A stretch of 9,120 nt of DNA from Verrucomicrobiota bacterium (GCA_015658765.1 DQOE01000265.1:1-9120), one strand, 5' to 3'; counted from the first letter of the stretch, positions 1-6,989 are shown. Numbers and translations are program-made. The notes: a model not told the origin generated them from the letters alone.

Positions 1-1286
1 CAGTGCTAACCATGCTCGGGGTTATTCTCGGCGTAGCCAGCGTGGTAACCATGTCCGCCATCGTGGATGGGCTAGAAAAGGCCATGAGAGACAACATTAT
101 TATTTATGGTGGCCTGAACAAAGTACTCATTCGCGATAGCGATCCGCCAGACTATCAGGATCATATAGCCGACACATCACCTGGCAAAACGCTGAATGAC
201 GTCTATGCGCTTAAACGAGGGGCCACACTGCTTTCCCTCGTTTCCCCGGAGATGGGGCACCGTGCCCGCATCACATACCAACGGCGTAGCTGCTATCCTT
301 CCGAATTCATCGGGGCCTGGCCGGTCGTGCTGGAAATGAATCGACATACTCTTCAGTACGGGCGGTTTTTCAACGAATTGGACGAGCGGGAGGCAAAACC
401 GGTTTGCGTTATCGGTGCCCACATCCGCAACCGACTGTTCGGAGATCCGGAATCAACCGATCAAGAGATCAATCCGGTGGGCAAGATCATCCATATCAAC
501 CGGCAGCCGTTCACCGTGATCGGAATGTTCACCGAGTATATGACTGATGCCGAGCGGAAACGAAGGGAACTCGAGAGACAGAAACGCAAAGACCGGACCG
601 GACCCAAGCGTCATACCGGATACCGTTTCCGTCGAGACGGCTTTCATCACAAAAATAATGTGGTTTATATCCCGATCAACACCATGTGGATGAGATTCAA
701 AGTCTCCAGTGGAACCGATGATACCCCGGAACCCAACTTGACAGATATCGATATCAAGGTGGCTGATTTGAACTACATGGAGAAAGCCCTGGATCAGGTC
801 CGCAATATCCTCCTGCATACTCACAATGGAGTTGAGGATTTTAGATTCTCCACATATGCAAGCCGCATTGCTAGTGCTGAGAAACGCATTAAAAACGCAA
901 ACCTGATTGGGCTCATTATCTCAGCGTTAAGCCTATTCGTTGGCGGCATCGGGATCATGAACATCATGCTTGCCAGCATCAACGAACGGATCCGTGAGAT
1001 CGGCACCTTCAAGGCTCTAGGTGCTACTAACCTCTCTATTTTTCTTCAAATTATGATGGAAAGCGCTACTCTAGCCATTATGGGTGGCTTGGTGGGCCTA
1101 CCCACTTCGTTCGGAACGATTTGGCTACTCACTCAATTGATTCCCCAGCAGAACGTGCCCATTATCACGTCGGAAGCCCTGTTAATAGGACTCACCTTCA
1201 GCGTCCTAACGGGGATCATTGCTGGCCTGTTCCCGGCTTACAAGGCTTCCCAGCTGAATCCCATTCAGGCGCTTCGGTACGAGTAG
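1..1286 (+). CDS. MacB/FtsX-type ABC transporter permease, 5'-truncated by window edge
   Basis: This is an inner-membrane permease subunit of a MacB/LolC/FtsX-type ABC transporter, a family that couples a cytoplasmic ATPase to extrusion of, or periplasmic work on, a substrate. The reading frame is open to the left edge. The first visible residues (LTMLGVILGVASVVTM) match the first transmembrane helix of the family, which normally lies some 20-30 residues inside the protein, so the true start is outside the window. A periplasmic MacB_PCD-like domain spans about residues 25-290, with the typical PVGKIIHINRQPFTVIGMF stretch near 158-176. The FtsX domain follows (about 300-427), with three predicted helices near 302-325, 350-378 and 390-412. 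The conserved NERIREIGTFKALGAT loop and the end PAYKASQLNPIQALRYE are both present, so the C-terminus is complete. A very basic/acidic insert at about 182-212 (ERKRRELERQKRKDR) looks unusual. The ATPase and adaptor genes are presumably upstream. The substrate cannot be told. Confidence 0.93.
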   Translation, partial: VLTMLGVILGVASVVTMSAIVDGLEKAMRDNIIIYGGLNKVLIRDSDPPDYQDHIADTSPGKTLNDVYALKRGATLLSLVSPEMGHRARITYQRRSCYPSEFIGAWPVVLEMNRHTLQYGRFFNELDEREAKPVCVIGAHIRNRLFGDPESTDQEINPVGKIIHINRQPFTVIGMFTEYMTDAERKRRELERQKRKDRTGPKRHTGYRFRRDGFHHKNNVVYIPINTMWMRFKVSSGTDDTPEPNLTDIDIKVADLNYMEKALDQVRNILLHTHNGVEDFRFSTYASRIASAEKRIKNANLIGLIISALSLFVGGIGIMNIMLASINERIREIGTFKALGATNLSIFLQIMMESATLAIMGGLVGLPTSFGTIWLLTQLIPQQNVPIITSEALLIGLTFSVLTGIIAGLFPAYKASQLNPIQALRYE

Positions 1287-1374
1287 GCTCCGCTTGGCCA
1301 ATCGCATTGGCAAAAGCATGCCAAATAGGATTGTCTTTTACCCGCCGACAAACTCCTTGGGCTTTCTTGCCCTA
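1287..1374. other. Convergent intergenic region with CGCTTGGCC motif and small hairpin
   Basis: This is the 88-base junction between the permease stop and the stop of the lipoprotein gene on the other strand. It starts with the recurrent 9-mer CGCTTGGCC at 1291-1299, five bases after the permease stop. Overlapping it is a perfect inverted repeat, GCCAAT (1297-1302), loop CGC, ATTGGC (1306-1311), which could fold in RNA from either strand. A second weak inverted repeat, GGGC/GCCC with a 6-base loop, lies at 1360-1373 just beyond the lipoprotein stop. Neither is followed by a T-run, so intrinsic termination is possible but not demonstrated. Confidence 0.5.
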
Positions 1375-1890
1375 TTAATCCCGCTTACGCCTGGACTTTC
1401 TGTCGTTGTCCTCGTCATCACGCTCTCGGTCATCACGCTCTCGCTCATCACGCTCTCGGTCATCACGCTCTCGCTCATCACGCTCTCGCTCATCACGGTC
1501 TCGCTCATCACGGTCTCGGTCATCACGGTCTCGGTCATCACGGTCTCGGTCATCACGGTCCCGGTCATCACGGTCTCGGTCATCACGGTCTCGGTCATCA
1601 CGGTCTCGGTCATCGTGGTGGCGATCACCATCGTGATCATGGTCATGACCAAACAATGCGCCAGAGGTCGACGACACCGCTTTTTCGGGAATGTCTACCG
1701 TGGCGTCGAATGCCTTGCGGGCGGATTCGAACGGGTGAAATGGGGCACCAATGGCGTAACCGGTCATCCGAAAGGGATACTTGATCACTTTATCTGTAAG
1801 GCTCTCGTGATCCCGGTGATGACTGTGATGTCCGCAGCCGACAGTGACCAACGCGGCCACCATAGTGAATAGTATGGATTGAGTGTTCAT
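1375..1890 (-). CDS. Small His-rich lipoprotein with Asp/Arg pentad repeat tail
   Basis: This is an unrecognised protein of 171 residues. The ATG at 1890 is chosen because it opens directly onto a lipoprotein-type signal peptide: MNTQSILF, a hydrophobic core, then LVTVGC with the candidate lipidated cysteine at residue 19. Upstream in-frame starts would place 12-15 polar residues before the signal. No clear Shine-Dalgarno is seen. After Cys19 comes a histidine cluster (HHSHHRDH, 21-28), then a non-repetitive segment to about residue 80 (FRMTGYAIGAPFHPFESARKAF), a second histidine/aspartate cluster (GHDHDHDGDRHHDD, 81-94), and 13 pentads of DDRDR/DERER type (95-159). The C-terminus is basic (RKSRRKRD). 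The mature protein would be lipid-anchored, disordered and strongly charged, and the His/Asp clusters suggest metal or polyanion binding, which is inference. The tandem repeat keeps all frames open, but the signal peptide and non-repetitive part support this strand. Confidence 0.72.
   Translation of the reverse strand: MNTQSILFTMVAALVTVGCGHHSHHRDHESLTDKVIKYPFRMTGYAIGAPFHPFESARKAFDATVDIPEKAVSSTSGALFGHDHDHDGDRHHDDRDRDDRDRDDRDRDDRDRDDRDRDDRDRDDRDRDERDRDERERDERERDDRERDERERDDRERDDEDNDRKSRRKRD
1414..1608. repeat. 15-bp tandem repeat, 13 copies, inside lipoprotein gene
   Basis: Thirteen uninterrupted 15-base units (+ strand form GTCATCACGSTCTCG, with C in place of the leading G in some units) begin at 1414 and repeat exactly every 15 bases to 1608. 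A degenerate 14th unit follows at 1609-1623. Because 15 is a multiple of three, copy-number change keeps the reading frame. Two unit subtypes are spatially sorted: units near 1414-1490 carry CGCTCTCG (Glu-containing pentads), while units from about 1500 onward carry CGGTCTCG (Asp-containing pentads). That pattern points to local duplication. The coding sense is on the minus strand. Confidence 0.95.
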
Positions 1891-1901
1891 TTTCGTTAGT
1901 T

Positions 1902-1951
1902 GATCCGCCAGCCGGCAGTTAATCATCAAACACAAGCTGACTGGAGGGATC
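1902..1951 (+). promoter_or_regulatory. Inverted repeat that overlaps the Shine-Dalgarno of the leader ORF
   Basis: GATCC-G-CCAG (1902-1911) is complementary to CTGG-AG-GGATC (1941-1951), giving nine pairs around a small internal bulge. A nested CAGTT (1916-1920) can pair with AGCTG (1935-1939) using one G-U pair. The 3' arm contains GGAGG (1943-1947), the only strong Shine-Dalgarno-like site in the window. If the transcript begins upstream of 1902, the folded RNA would hide the ribosome site. The folding and the role are inference; chance pairing is a real alternative. Confidence 0.3.
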
Positions 1952-1957
1952 TACACC

Positions 1958-2029
1958 ATGCCCGCGAGAACGTCAACGACGCAGCCTTGTGAAATGGCTG
2001 CCGAGCTTCCATCATTGGCCAAGCGGTGA
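1958..2029 (+). CDS. Putative 23-codon leader ORF overlapping the histidine kinase start
   Basis: ATG at 1958 is preceded by GGAGG at 1943-1947, a 10-base spacing. The frame runs 23 codons (MPARTSTTQPCEMAAELPSL, then AKR) to TGA at 2027-2029. That stop overlaps the kinase GTG start (2026-2028) as GTGA, the usual arrangement for translational coupling. The kinase GTG has no Shine-Dalgarno of its own, so ribosomes terminating on this ORF could supply initiation. The peptide has no recognisable family, membrane helix or run of regulatory codons. An alternative is that ATG 1958 is the real kinase start and that a frameshift (biological or sequencing error) separates the two frames. Confidence 0.38.
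   Translation: MPARTSTTQPCEMAAELPSLAKR
2017..2025 (-). repeat. CGCTTGGCC 9-mer directly before the kinase start codon
   Basis: GGCCAAGCG on + (CGCTTGGCC on -) abuts the GTG at 2026. The longer 13-mer CCGCTTGGCCAAT read on - at 2026-2014 is identical to 1290-1302 on +, so the two copies face each other around the lipoprotein gene. The function is unknown. Confidence 0.6.
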
Positions 2030-3759
2030 GCGACGACGCCAACATCCATCCGGCCATTGATCCTGCCCAGCTCCAGCGGCTTTATCAGGTAAGCAAGGTC
2101 ATCCACTCGGCCCTCGACCAGCAGGAGGCGCTTGGGCTCATCGTGCGCGAGGCGGTTGGCCTCGTAGGTGCCACCACCGGCTCGGTCGTGCTCATCAACC
2201 CCTCCGACAGGTTGCTCGAGATACAGGCCGCGCACGGGCTGCCGGACGGCTCCTCGAGATTCAAGCTGCGCATCGGCGAAGGCATCACCGGCTGGGTGGC
2301 CCAACAGGGCAAAACGGCTCTCGTGCCGGATGTGCGAAAGGACGCCCGCTACGTCCAGATTCACGGTCACACCCGCTCCGAGTTGGCCGTGCCACTAGAG
2401 GTCAACGGCTCCATTCGCGGCGTGATCAATGTGGATTCTGACCAGCTCAACGCCTTTTCCGAAACCGACCAGGCGCTACTGACTGAGTTGGCCAGCCAGG
2501 CGGCCACAGTCATTCACAACGCCTTCCTTTACGAGCGGTCTCGCATCCGGGCCGACCTGTTCGAGTCGCTCATCACCGTCGGCCAGGCGATCAACTCCGC
2601 CGTTGATCTCGACGATGCGCTGACCGCCATCACCCGCGAGGCGTGCAGCCTGATGAGCGCCCGGACCAGCGCGCTGCAACTCCTCGACGAGAGCGGCGAC
2701 CTGTTGGCCCTCGGTGCCTCGCACGGCGCCGGGGGAGCCTACCTCAACAAGCCGGACGTCGTCGTGTCCGACAGCTTTCTCGGCGCTGTGGTGCACCGCA
2801 TGAAGCCGCTGCAGATCGAGAATATCCAGACCTCCAACGCCTACCAACAGCAGAACATGGCGCGCGAGGAGGGGCTCGTCGCCCTGCTGAGCGTGCCGTT
2901 GGTTTTCGGCGGGAGCGCCATCGGCACGCTCAACATTTACAAGGCCGACGCCTACGTTTTCTCCAACGACGAAATCCGCATCGCCATGGCACTGGCCGAG
3001 TTGTCCGCCATCGCCATCGAGAAGGCGCGACTGCTCGACCGCATCGTCGAGTCGGAGGAATTGCTTCGGCAAAACGAAAAACTCTCCGCGCTTGGCCTGC
3101 TCGCCGGCGAGGTGGCGCACGAGATCCGCAACCCGCTCACCGTCCTCAAGATGCTGTACCACTCGCTTGGCCTCGAGTTTCCGGCAGACGACCCGCGCGC
3201 CGAGGACGTGCGGATCATGGGCGAAAAAATCGATCACCTGAACACCATCGTCGAGCAGATCCTCACCTTCGCCCGCAACGCCGAGCCGCAACTCCAGCCC
3301 ACCGACGTCAACAAGCTCATCGACGACCTGCGCATCCTCGTGCGCCGAAAAATCGCGCAGCAAAAAGTCGAGTTGGAAACGCGCTTGGCCAAGGCCCTGC
3401 CGCAGATCCGTGCCGATGCGCCGCAACTGAGTCAGGTGTTTTTAAATCTCACCCTCAACGCGCTCGAGGCCATGCCGGATGGCGGCCGCCTAGCCATCGA
3501 GACGCGGGCCATCCACCTGCCGAAGTCGGCGCCGGAGCCGACTCACATCCGCATCGAGTTCACCGACACCGGCTGCGGGATGGACGCCGAGACGCGCGAG
3601 CGCGCCTTCACTTCGTTGCTCAACACCAGCAAGCCGGGCGGAACCGGCCTTGGCCTGGCCATCGTCGGGCGCATTGTCGAGTCCCACGCCGGCCGCATCA
3701 AGATCAAGCCAAGCCCCCCCGGCACCACCTTCAGCATCCTCCTGCCGGCGGCCGGTTAG
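2026..3759 (+). CDS. Soluble sensor histidine kinase, GAF-GAF-HisKA-HATPase_c
   Basis: This is a two-component sensor kinase of 577 residues that autophosphorylates on histidine and passes phosphate to a response regulator. GAF domain 1 spans about residues 14-170, with LRIGEGITGWVAQQGK and VPLEVNGSIRGVINVDS as typical segments. GAF domain 2 spans about 180-335, and a short coiled linker follows (LLDRIVESEELLRQNEKLSA). The H-box is AGEVAHEIRNPLTVLKML with His365 as the phosphoacceptor, of the HEIRNPL type seen in NtrB-like kinases. The ATPase domain shows the N-box (Asn478, NLTLNALEAMPDGG), Asp514 in DTGCGM, and the GGTGLGL G-box at 538-544. No transmembrane segment or signal peptide is visible, so it should sense a cytoplasmic small molecule or redox state through the GAF domains. 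No receiver domain is fused and no regulator gene is in the window. GTG 2026 is the first plausible start after an in-frame stop at 1990. It lacks its own ribosome site and overlaps the leader ORF. Confidence 0.95.
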   Translation: MSDDANIHPAIDPAQLQRLYQVSKVIHSALDQQEALGLIVREAVGLVGATTGSVVLINPSDRLLEIQAAHGLPDGSSRFKLRIGEGITGWVAQQGKTALVPDVRKDARYVQIHGHTRSELAVPLEVNGSIRGVINVDSDQLNAFSETDQALLTELASQAATVIHNAFLYERSRIRADLFESLITVGQAINSAVDLDDALTAITREACSLMSARTSALQLLDESGDLLALGASHGAGGAYLNKPDVVVSDSFLGAVVHRMKPLQIENIQTSNAYQQQNMAREEGLVALLSVPLVFGGSAIGTLNIYKADAYVFSNDEIRIAMALAELSAIAIEKARLLDRIVESEELLRQNEKLSALGLLAGEVAHEIRNPLTVLKMLYHSLGLEFPADDPRAEDVRIMGEKIDHLNTIVEQILTFARNAEPQLQPTDVNKLIDDLRILVRRKIAQQKVELETRLAKALPQIRADAPQLSQVFLNLTLNALEAMPDGGRLAIETRAIHLPKSAPEPTHIRIEFTDTGCGMDAETRERAFTSLLNTSKPGGTGLGLAIVGRIVESHAGRIKIKPSPPGTTFSILLPAAG

Positions 3760-3833
3760 CCGCTGCGCTTGGCCGAGCGATTCTACTGCCCCCGGCGGCG
3801 CGCTGGGACAGCACGCCCTACCTGCCGCTTGGC
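3760..3833. other. Convergent intergenic region with two CGCTTGGCC copies
   Basis: Seventy-four bases separate the kinase stop from the oxidoreductase stop. CGCTTGGCC occurs at 3766-3774, seven bases after the kinase stop, and again at 3826-3834, where its last base is the first base of the opposite gene's stop triplet. The first copy can fold as CGCTT-GGCC-GAGCG (3766-3779, one G-U pair) followed by ATTCTACT, a weak terminator-like hairpin for the kinase transcript. Both copies have the same orientation, so they do not pair with each other. Confidence 0.5.
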
Positions 3834-5186
3834 CTAGGCGAAGCGGGTTCTGCCCGGGACGGGGATGGCGTAGCGGCCGTCTTCGTCCGGCAGGGCCGGC
3901 GGAGCCGCCTCCCAGCCAAGCACTTCCGGCATGGTGTTTTCGGTGGAGTTCAACGCCTCGTCAGCGGTGATCATTTTGCCGGAATAGGTGGCCATGCGGC
4001 CCATCACGGAAGTCAGCGTGCTGTGCGCTCCGTAGAAGGCCTCGTTGTACGGCTTGTCATTTCGGATGGCGTCAAACAGGTCGTCGTGCTCCTGCTGGTA
4101 CGGGTTTTTGCCGCCACCGGGGAAGCGCCAGGTTTGTTTCCCGTCATTGCCGGACAATGCATGCGGGCCGCTCACGGTCGCCCGGCCCTTGGTGCCCTGC
4201 ACGTGCTCGGAGACGCTGTTCCAGCAGCCTCGGATGTGCCGGCATTGGCTGAACATGTAGCTGCCATCCGGGTATTTGTACTCGACGGCGTGGTGGTCAA
4301 AAATCTCGCCGTGGTCGATGCCGGTACGAACCTCGCGGCCGCCCAGTCCCTGGCAACTCGCCGGATGGGTGCCCTTAACCCAGTTGATGACGTCGAGATT
4401 GTGGATGTGCTGCTCATCGATGTGGTCGCCGCACAGCCAGACGAAGTAGTACCAGTTGCGCATCTGATATTCCATCTCGGTGAGCTTGCGTCCAGCTCTC
4501 TGCTCAAAGCCCTTGCGGTCACGCACCCAGACGCCGCCGCCGTTCCAGTAGGCGCGTGCGGAGACGATATCGCCGATGGCACCGTCCTGAATGCGCTTGA
4601 TGACTTCCTGATAGCCAAGCTGATGGTGACGTTGCAGGCCAACGCCGACCTTGAGGTTTTTCTTCTTGGCCTCTGCGGCGGCGGCCAACACTTGGCGGAC
4701 GCCCTTGCCGTCGACGGCCACCGGCTTCTCCATGAAGACGTTCTTGCCCTGCTTGATCGCCTCGGCAAAGTGGATCGGCCGAAAGCCCGGGGGCGTCGCC
4801 AGGATCACCATGTCGGCCATGCTGATGGCTTTTTTGTAGGCATCGAAACCGATGAACTTATTCTCCTCTTTCACGTCCGCTTTCAGGCCGTGATTTTTTT
4901 GCAATCCCTTGAGGCTGCCGTCCATGCGATCCCTGAAGGCATCGGCCATGGCGACGAGCTTGACGTCGCCCGCGGTGCTGAGTGCCTGGTTGGCCGCTCC
5001 GGAGCCACGGCCGCCGCAGCCGACCAGCGCCACCTTGATCGTGTCACTGGACTGGGCGAACGCGCCGCGCTCGATGGACAGGCTGCCCAACGCCACCGCA
5101 CTGCCGGCGATTGCTGAACTGGACTTGAGGAAACCACGGCGATCCAGCCGAGAGTCGTTTTTTGGGGTATTCTTGTTGTGTTTCAT
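3834..5186 (-). CDS. Tat-signal Gfo/Idh/MocA family oxidoreductase
   Basis: This is an NAD(P)-dependent sugar or polyol dehydrogenase-like protein of 450 residues, probably exported. ATG 5186 is chosen over an upstream in-frame TTG at 5204. The N-terminus has a twin-arginine signal, LDRRGFLKSSSAIAG (Arg16-Arg17), a hydrophobic stretch to about 38, and a likely AFAQ cleavage near 45. The Rossmann fold follows: IKVALVGCGGRGSG (50-63), then ATPPGFRPIHFAEAIKQGKNVFMEKP with the catalytic-type Lys154 in the EKP motif. The C-terminal alpha/beta domain includes WLCGDHIDEQHIHNLDVINW (250-269), typical of the exported branch common in Planctomycetota and Verrucomicrobiota. Its substrate is not deducible. 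In the characterised family, the cofactor is NAD(P), often carried tightly through export as in glucose-fructose oxidoreductase. The gene lies 42 bases downstream of the cytochrome/FGE-like gene on the same strand, so co-transcription is likely. No Shine-Dalgarno is evident. Confidence 0.94.
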   Translation of the reverse strand: MKHNKNTPKNDSRLDRRGFLKSSSAIAGSAVALGSLSIERGAFAQSSDTIKVALVGCGGRGSGAANQALSTAGDVKLVAMADAFRDRMDGSLKGLQKNHGLKADVKEENKFIGFDAYKKAISMADMVILATPPGFRPIHFAEAIKQGKNVFMEKPVAVDGKGVRQVLAAAAEAKKKNLKVGVGLQRHHQLGYQEVIKRIQDGAIGDIVSARAYWNGGGVWVRDRKGFEQRAGRKLTEMEYQMRNWYYFVWLCGDHIDEQHIHNLDVINWVKGTHPASCQGLGGREVRTGIDHGEIFDHHAVEYKYPDGSYMFSQCRHIRGCWNSVSEHVQGTKGRATVSGPHALSGNDGKQTWRFPGGGKNPYQQEHDDLFDAIRNDKPYNEAFYGAHSTLTSVMGRMATYSGKMITADEALNSTENTMPEVLGWEAAPPALPDEDGRYAIPVPGRTRFA

Positions 5187-5228
5187 TAAACGGTTTTTGT
5201 TCAAAATTGGAAAGGAACCGGCGGCAGC

Positions 5229-6974
5229 TTAATCCGGCTCACCCTCGGTTGTCCAATACTTATGCATATCCTCGGCCGAGGGGACGATCAGCGGCCGAAT
5301 CACGCGAAACCCGAGGAATTGGGCGTCGGTGTGGTACCAGATGCTCTTGGGCAACTGCGGATCCTGGAACTTCCAGTCGGCCGAGGACGCGATACGGCCG
5401 GCGCTGCGCAGCCCCTGCGGCTTGTCCATCCATGAGCCACCGCGGGCGACGCGGGGGTAGAGCGACTTGCCGTACTCGAAGGGATTGGAAACGGCCTCCT
5501 TGAATGTCGCGTAAATATCCGGGACGAACTGGTCGAGCGCCCACTCGGACACGTTGCCGTGCATGTCGTGCAGGCCCCACGGGTTGGGTTTTTTCGTGCC
5601 GACTTTTTGGTACTTGAAGTCGCTGTTGCCCTCGTGCCAGGCGTGCTCGCCGAGCAATGCGGGATCGTCACCGAAACTGTACATCGTGGTGGTGCCGGCG
5701 CGGCAGGCGTACTCCCACTCGGCCTCGGTCGGCAGGCGGTAGTAGTGGCCGGTCTTGGCGGTAAGCCATTTGCAGTAGGTGTTGGCGGCGTGCTGCGTCA
5801 TGCTGATCGCCGGGAAATCGTCGGTGCCCATCCCGAAGCTCATCTCGACGTACGGCGTGGTTGGCCGCGCGACGGCATCGGAGACGGCGTTGAGTTCCGG
5901 CTTGTAGCCGCGAATCTTCATCACCATTCGTTCCTCCTCCTCGTAGATGAACAGCGTGTAGGTGTTCCACGTGGTCTCGGTCTTGCCCATCCAGAACGGC
6001 GCGATCTTCACCGTGTGCGTCGGCCCCTCGGTCGCCTTCCGGCCGGGTTCATCGGCGGGACTGCCCATCACGAATTCGCCACTCGGTATGGGCACCATCT
6101 CAAACTTGACGCCGGTGCCGGGAATCTCGTCCTCGTACGGCTTCATGGTTGGCTCGAGTTGCCTGATGAGCTTCTCGATCGCCTTCGTGCGTATGTCGAT
6201 GACGACCTTGGGCGCGGCGGCGAGGCTTCCGCCAGCGACGGGTTGTTTGCCGGTGTCGCGGCGGGTCTGCTCGAGTTTCAGCCCCTCGGGCCAGGCGGCG
6301 CCCTGCACGATCCAGTCGCGCAACAGGTCGAGCTGCTCCTGCGGCAGCGGGCCGCCCTTGTTGGATGGCGGCATCAGGTCGTCGTGGTTGGCCGGCAGCG
6401 TCACACTCTGGTAAAGCGTGCTTTTCTCCAGGTCGAATGGCACGATCGCCGTGCCGTATTCGCCGGCCTCGAAGGCGTGCTCGCGCTCGTCGAGCCGCAA
6501 GTCGCCCTTGTCGTGCCCCTCGCGGTGGCAACTCACGCAGGACGACTCCAAAATCGGTTTGATGTCCTTGGCAAAATCGATCCGGCGCACCTGCTGGATG
6601 ACCAGCCCCTCCGGCCACTTGGCCCCGGCGGCGATCCATTCCTTGAGCACGTTGGCCTGGTCGCTCGTGAGCAGTTCGCCCTTGGCCGGCATGATGTCGT
6701 CGTCGTCCGGCAGCAGGACGGTGGAGGTGTAAAGCGAGCTTTTCTCCGGCTTGCCGGGCACGACGACCCTGCCGTATTCGCTGCCCTCCAGCAGCCCTTC
6801 GTGGGTGTGGAGCCGCAGTTCGCCCTTGTCATTTTTCTCGCCGTGACAGCTCAGGCAGGCCGACGCGAGCACCGGCTGGACCTGTTTCTTGAACGACACC
6901 TCGGCCTTGGCCAAGCCACCCAGCGAAGCCAGCGCGGCTCCGGTTAACAGCAATCGATTCACCTTGGTTTGCAT
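5229..6974 (-). CDS. Secreted protein with two PSC1-like cytochrome c domains and an FGE-sulfatase-like domain
   Basis: This is a 581-residue multidomain protein. ATG 6974 is chosen because it opens on a Sec signal peptide ([20 protein letters not shown], cleavage after AKA at 22-24); sequence further upstream is low in hydrophobic order and overlaps the divergent gene. Two homologous Planctomycete-type cytochrome c domains follow. Domain 1 (about 27-125) has heme-binding CLSCH (Cys40, Cys43, His44) and a distal-Met candidate in DDDIMP (Met95). Domain 2 (about 132-232) has CVSCH (Cys146, Cys149, His150) and DDLMPP (Met201). Residues 290-565 form an FGE-sulfatase (SUMF1)-like domain: [52 protein letters not shown] and FLGFRVIR. 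The catalytic cysteine pair expected after RGGS in true formylglycine-generating enzymes is absent, so sulfatase maturation is unlikely. A binding or scaffold role is more likely, with the hemes passing electrons. It is the first gene of a likely operon with the Tat oxidoreductase. Confidence 0.92.
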   Translation of the reverse strand: MQTKVNRLLLTGAALASLGGLAKAEVSFKKQVQPVLASACLSCHGEKNDKGELRLHTHEGLLEGSEYGRVVVPGKPEKSSLYTSTVLLPDDDDIMPAKGELLTSDQANVLKEWIAAGAKWPEGLVIQQVRRIDFAKDIKPILESSCVSCHREGHDKGDLRLDEREHAFEAGEYGTAIVPFDLEKSTLYQSVTLPANHDDLMPPSNKGGPLPQEQLDLLRDWIVQGAAWPEGLKLEQTRRDTGKQPVAGGSLAAAPKVVIDIRTKAIEKLIRQLEPTMKPYEDEIPGTGVKFEMVPIPSGEFVMGSPADEPGRKATEGPTHTVKIAPFWMGKTETTWNTYTLFIYEEEERMVMKIRGYKPELNAVSDAVARPTTPYVEMSFGMGTDDFPAISMTQHAANTYCKWLTAKTGHYYRLPTEAEWEYACRAGTTTMYSFGDDPALLGEHAWHEGNSDFKYQKVGTKKPNPWGLHDMHGNVSEWALDQFVPDIYATFKEAVSNPFEYGKSLYPRVARGGSWMDKPQGLRSAGRIASSADWKFQDPQLPKSIWYHTDAQFLGFRVIRPLIVPSAEDMHKYWTTEGEPD

Positions 6975-6989
6975 CTCCAAAAGCCGGGT

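Noticed and set aside
1414..1608. CRISPR array
   Set aside because: The 15-base units are contiguous with no unique spacers and are in frame within a gene.
1294..1872. 192-codon open frame on + with VITLS/VITVS repeats
   Set aside because: The 15-base repeat leaves every frame open. This frame lacks a convincing start, and its N-terminal and C-terminal parts look random, while the minus strand has a lipoprotein signal.
2476..3426. 316-codon open frame on - inside the histidine kinase
   Set aside because: It is antisense to well-recognised GAF and HisKA domains, with no motif or signal of its own.
2643..5117. 824-codon open frame on + across the kinase 3' half and antisense to the oxidoreductase
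   Set aside because: It crosses the end of one clear gene and lies antisense to another. Its product is Arg/Pro/Ala-rich low-complexity sequence with no motif, as expected of a shadow frame in GC-rich DNA.
5187..5204. Upstream TTG start for the Tat oxidoreductase
   Set aside because: It adds six residues before ATG with no ribosome site. The ATG at 5186 gives a normal Tat signal length.
5559..6947. 462-codon open frame on + antisense to the cytochrome/FGE-like gene
   Set aside because: The minus strand carries complete CXXCH and FGE motifs, while the + translation has no family features and only mirrors the codon bias.
5229..6974. Genuine formylglycine-generating enzyme for sulfatases
   Set aside because: The catalytic cysteine pair after the RGGS motif is missing. 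No sulfatase gene is in the window, and the DUF1501 protein is not a formylglycine sulfatase.
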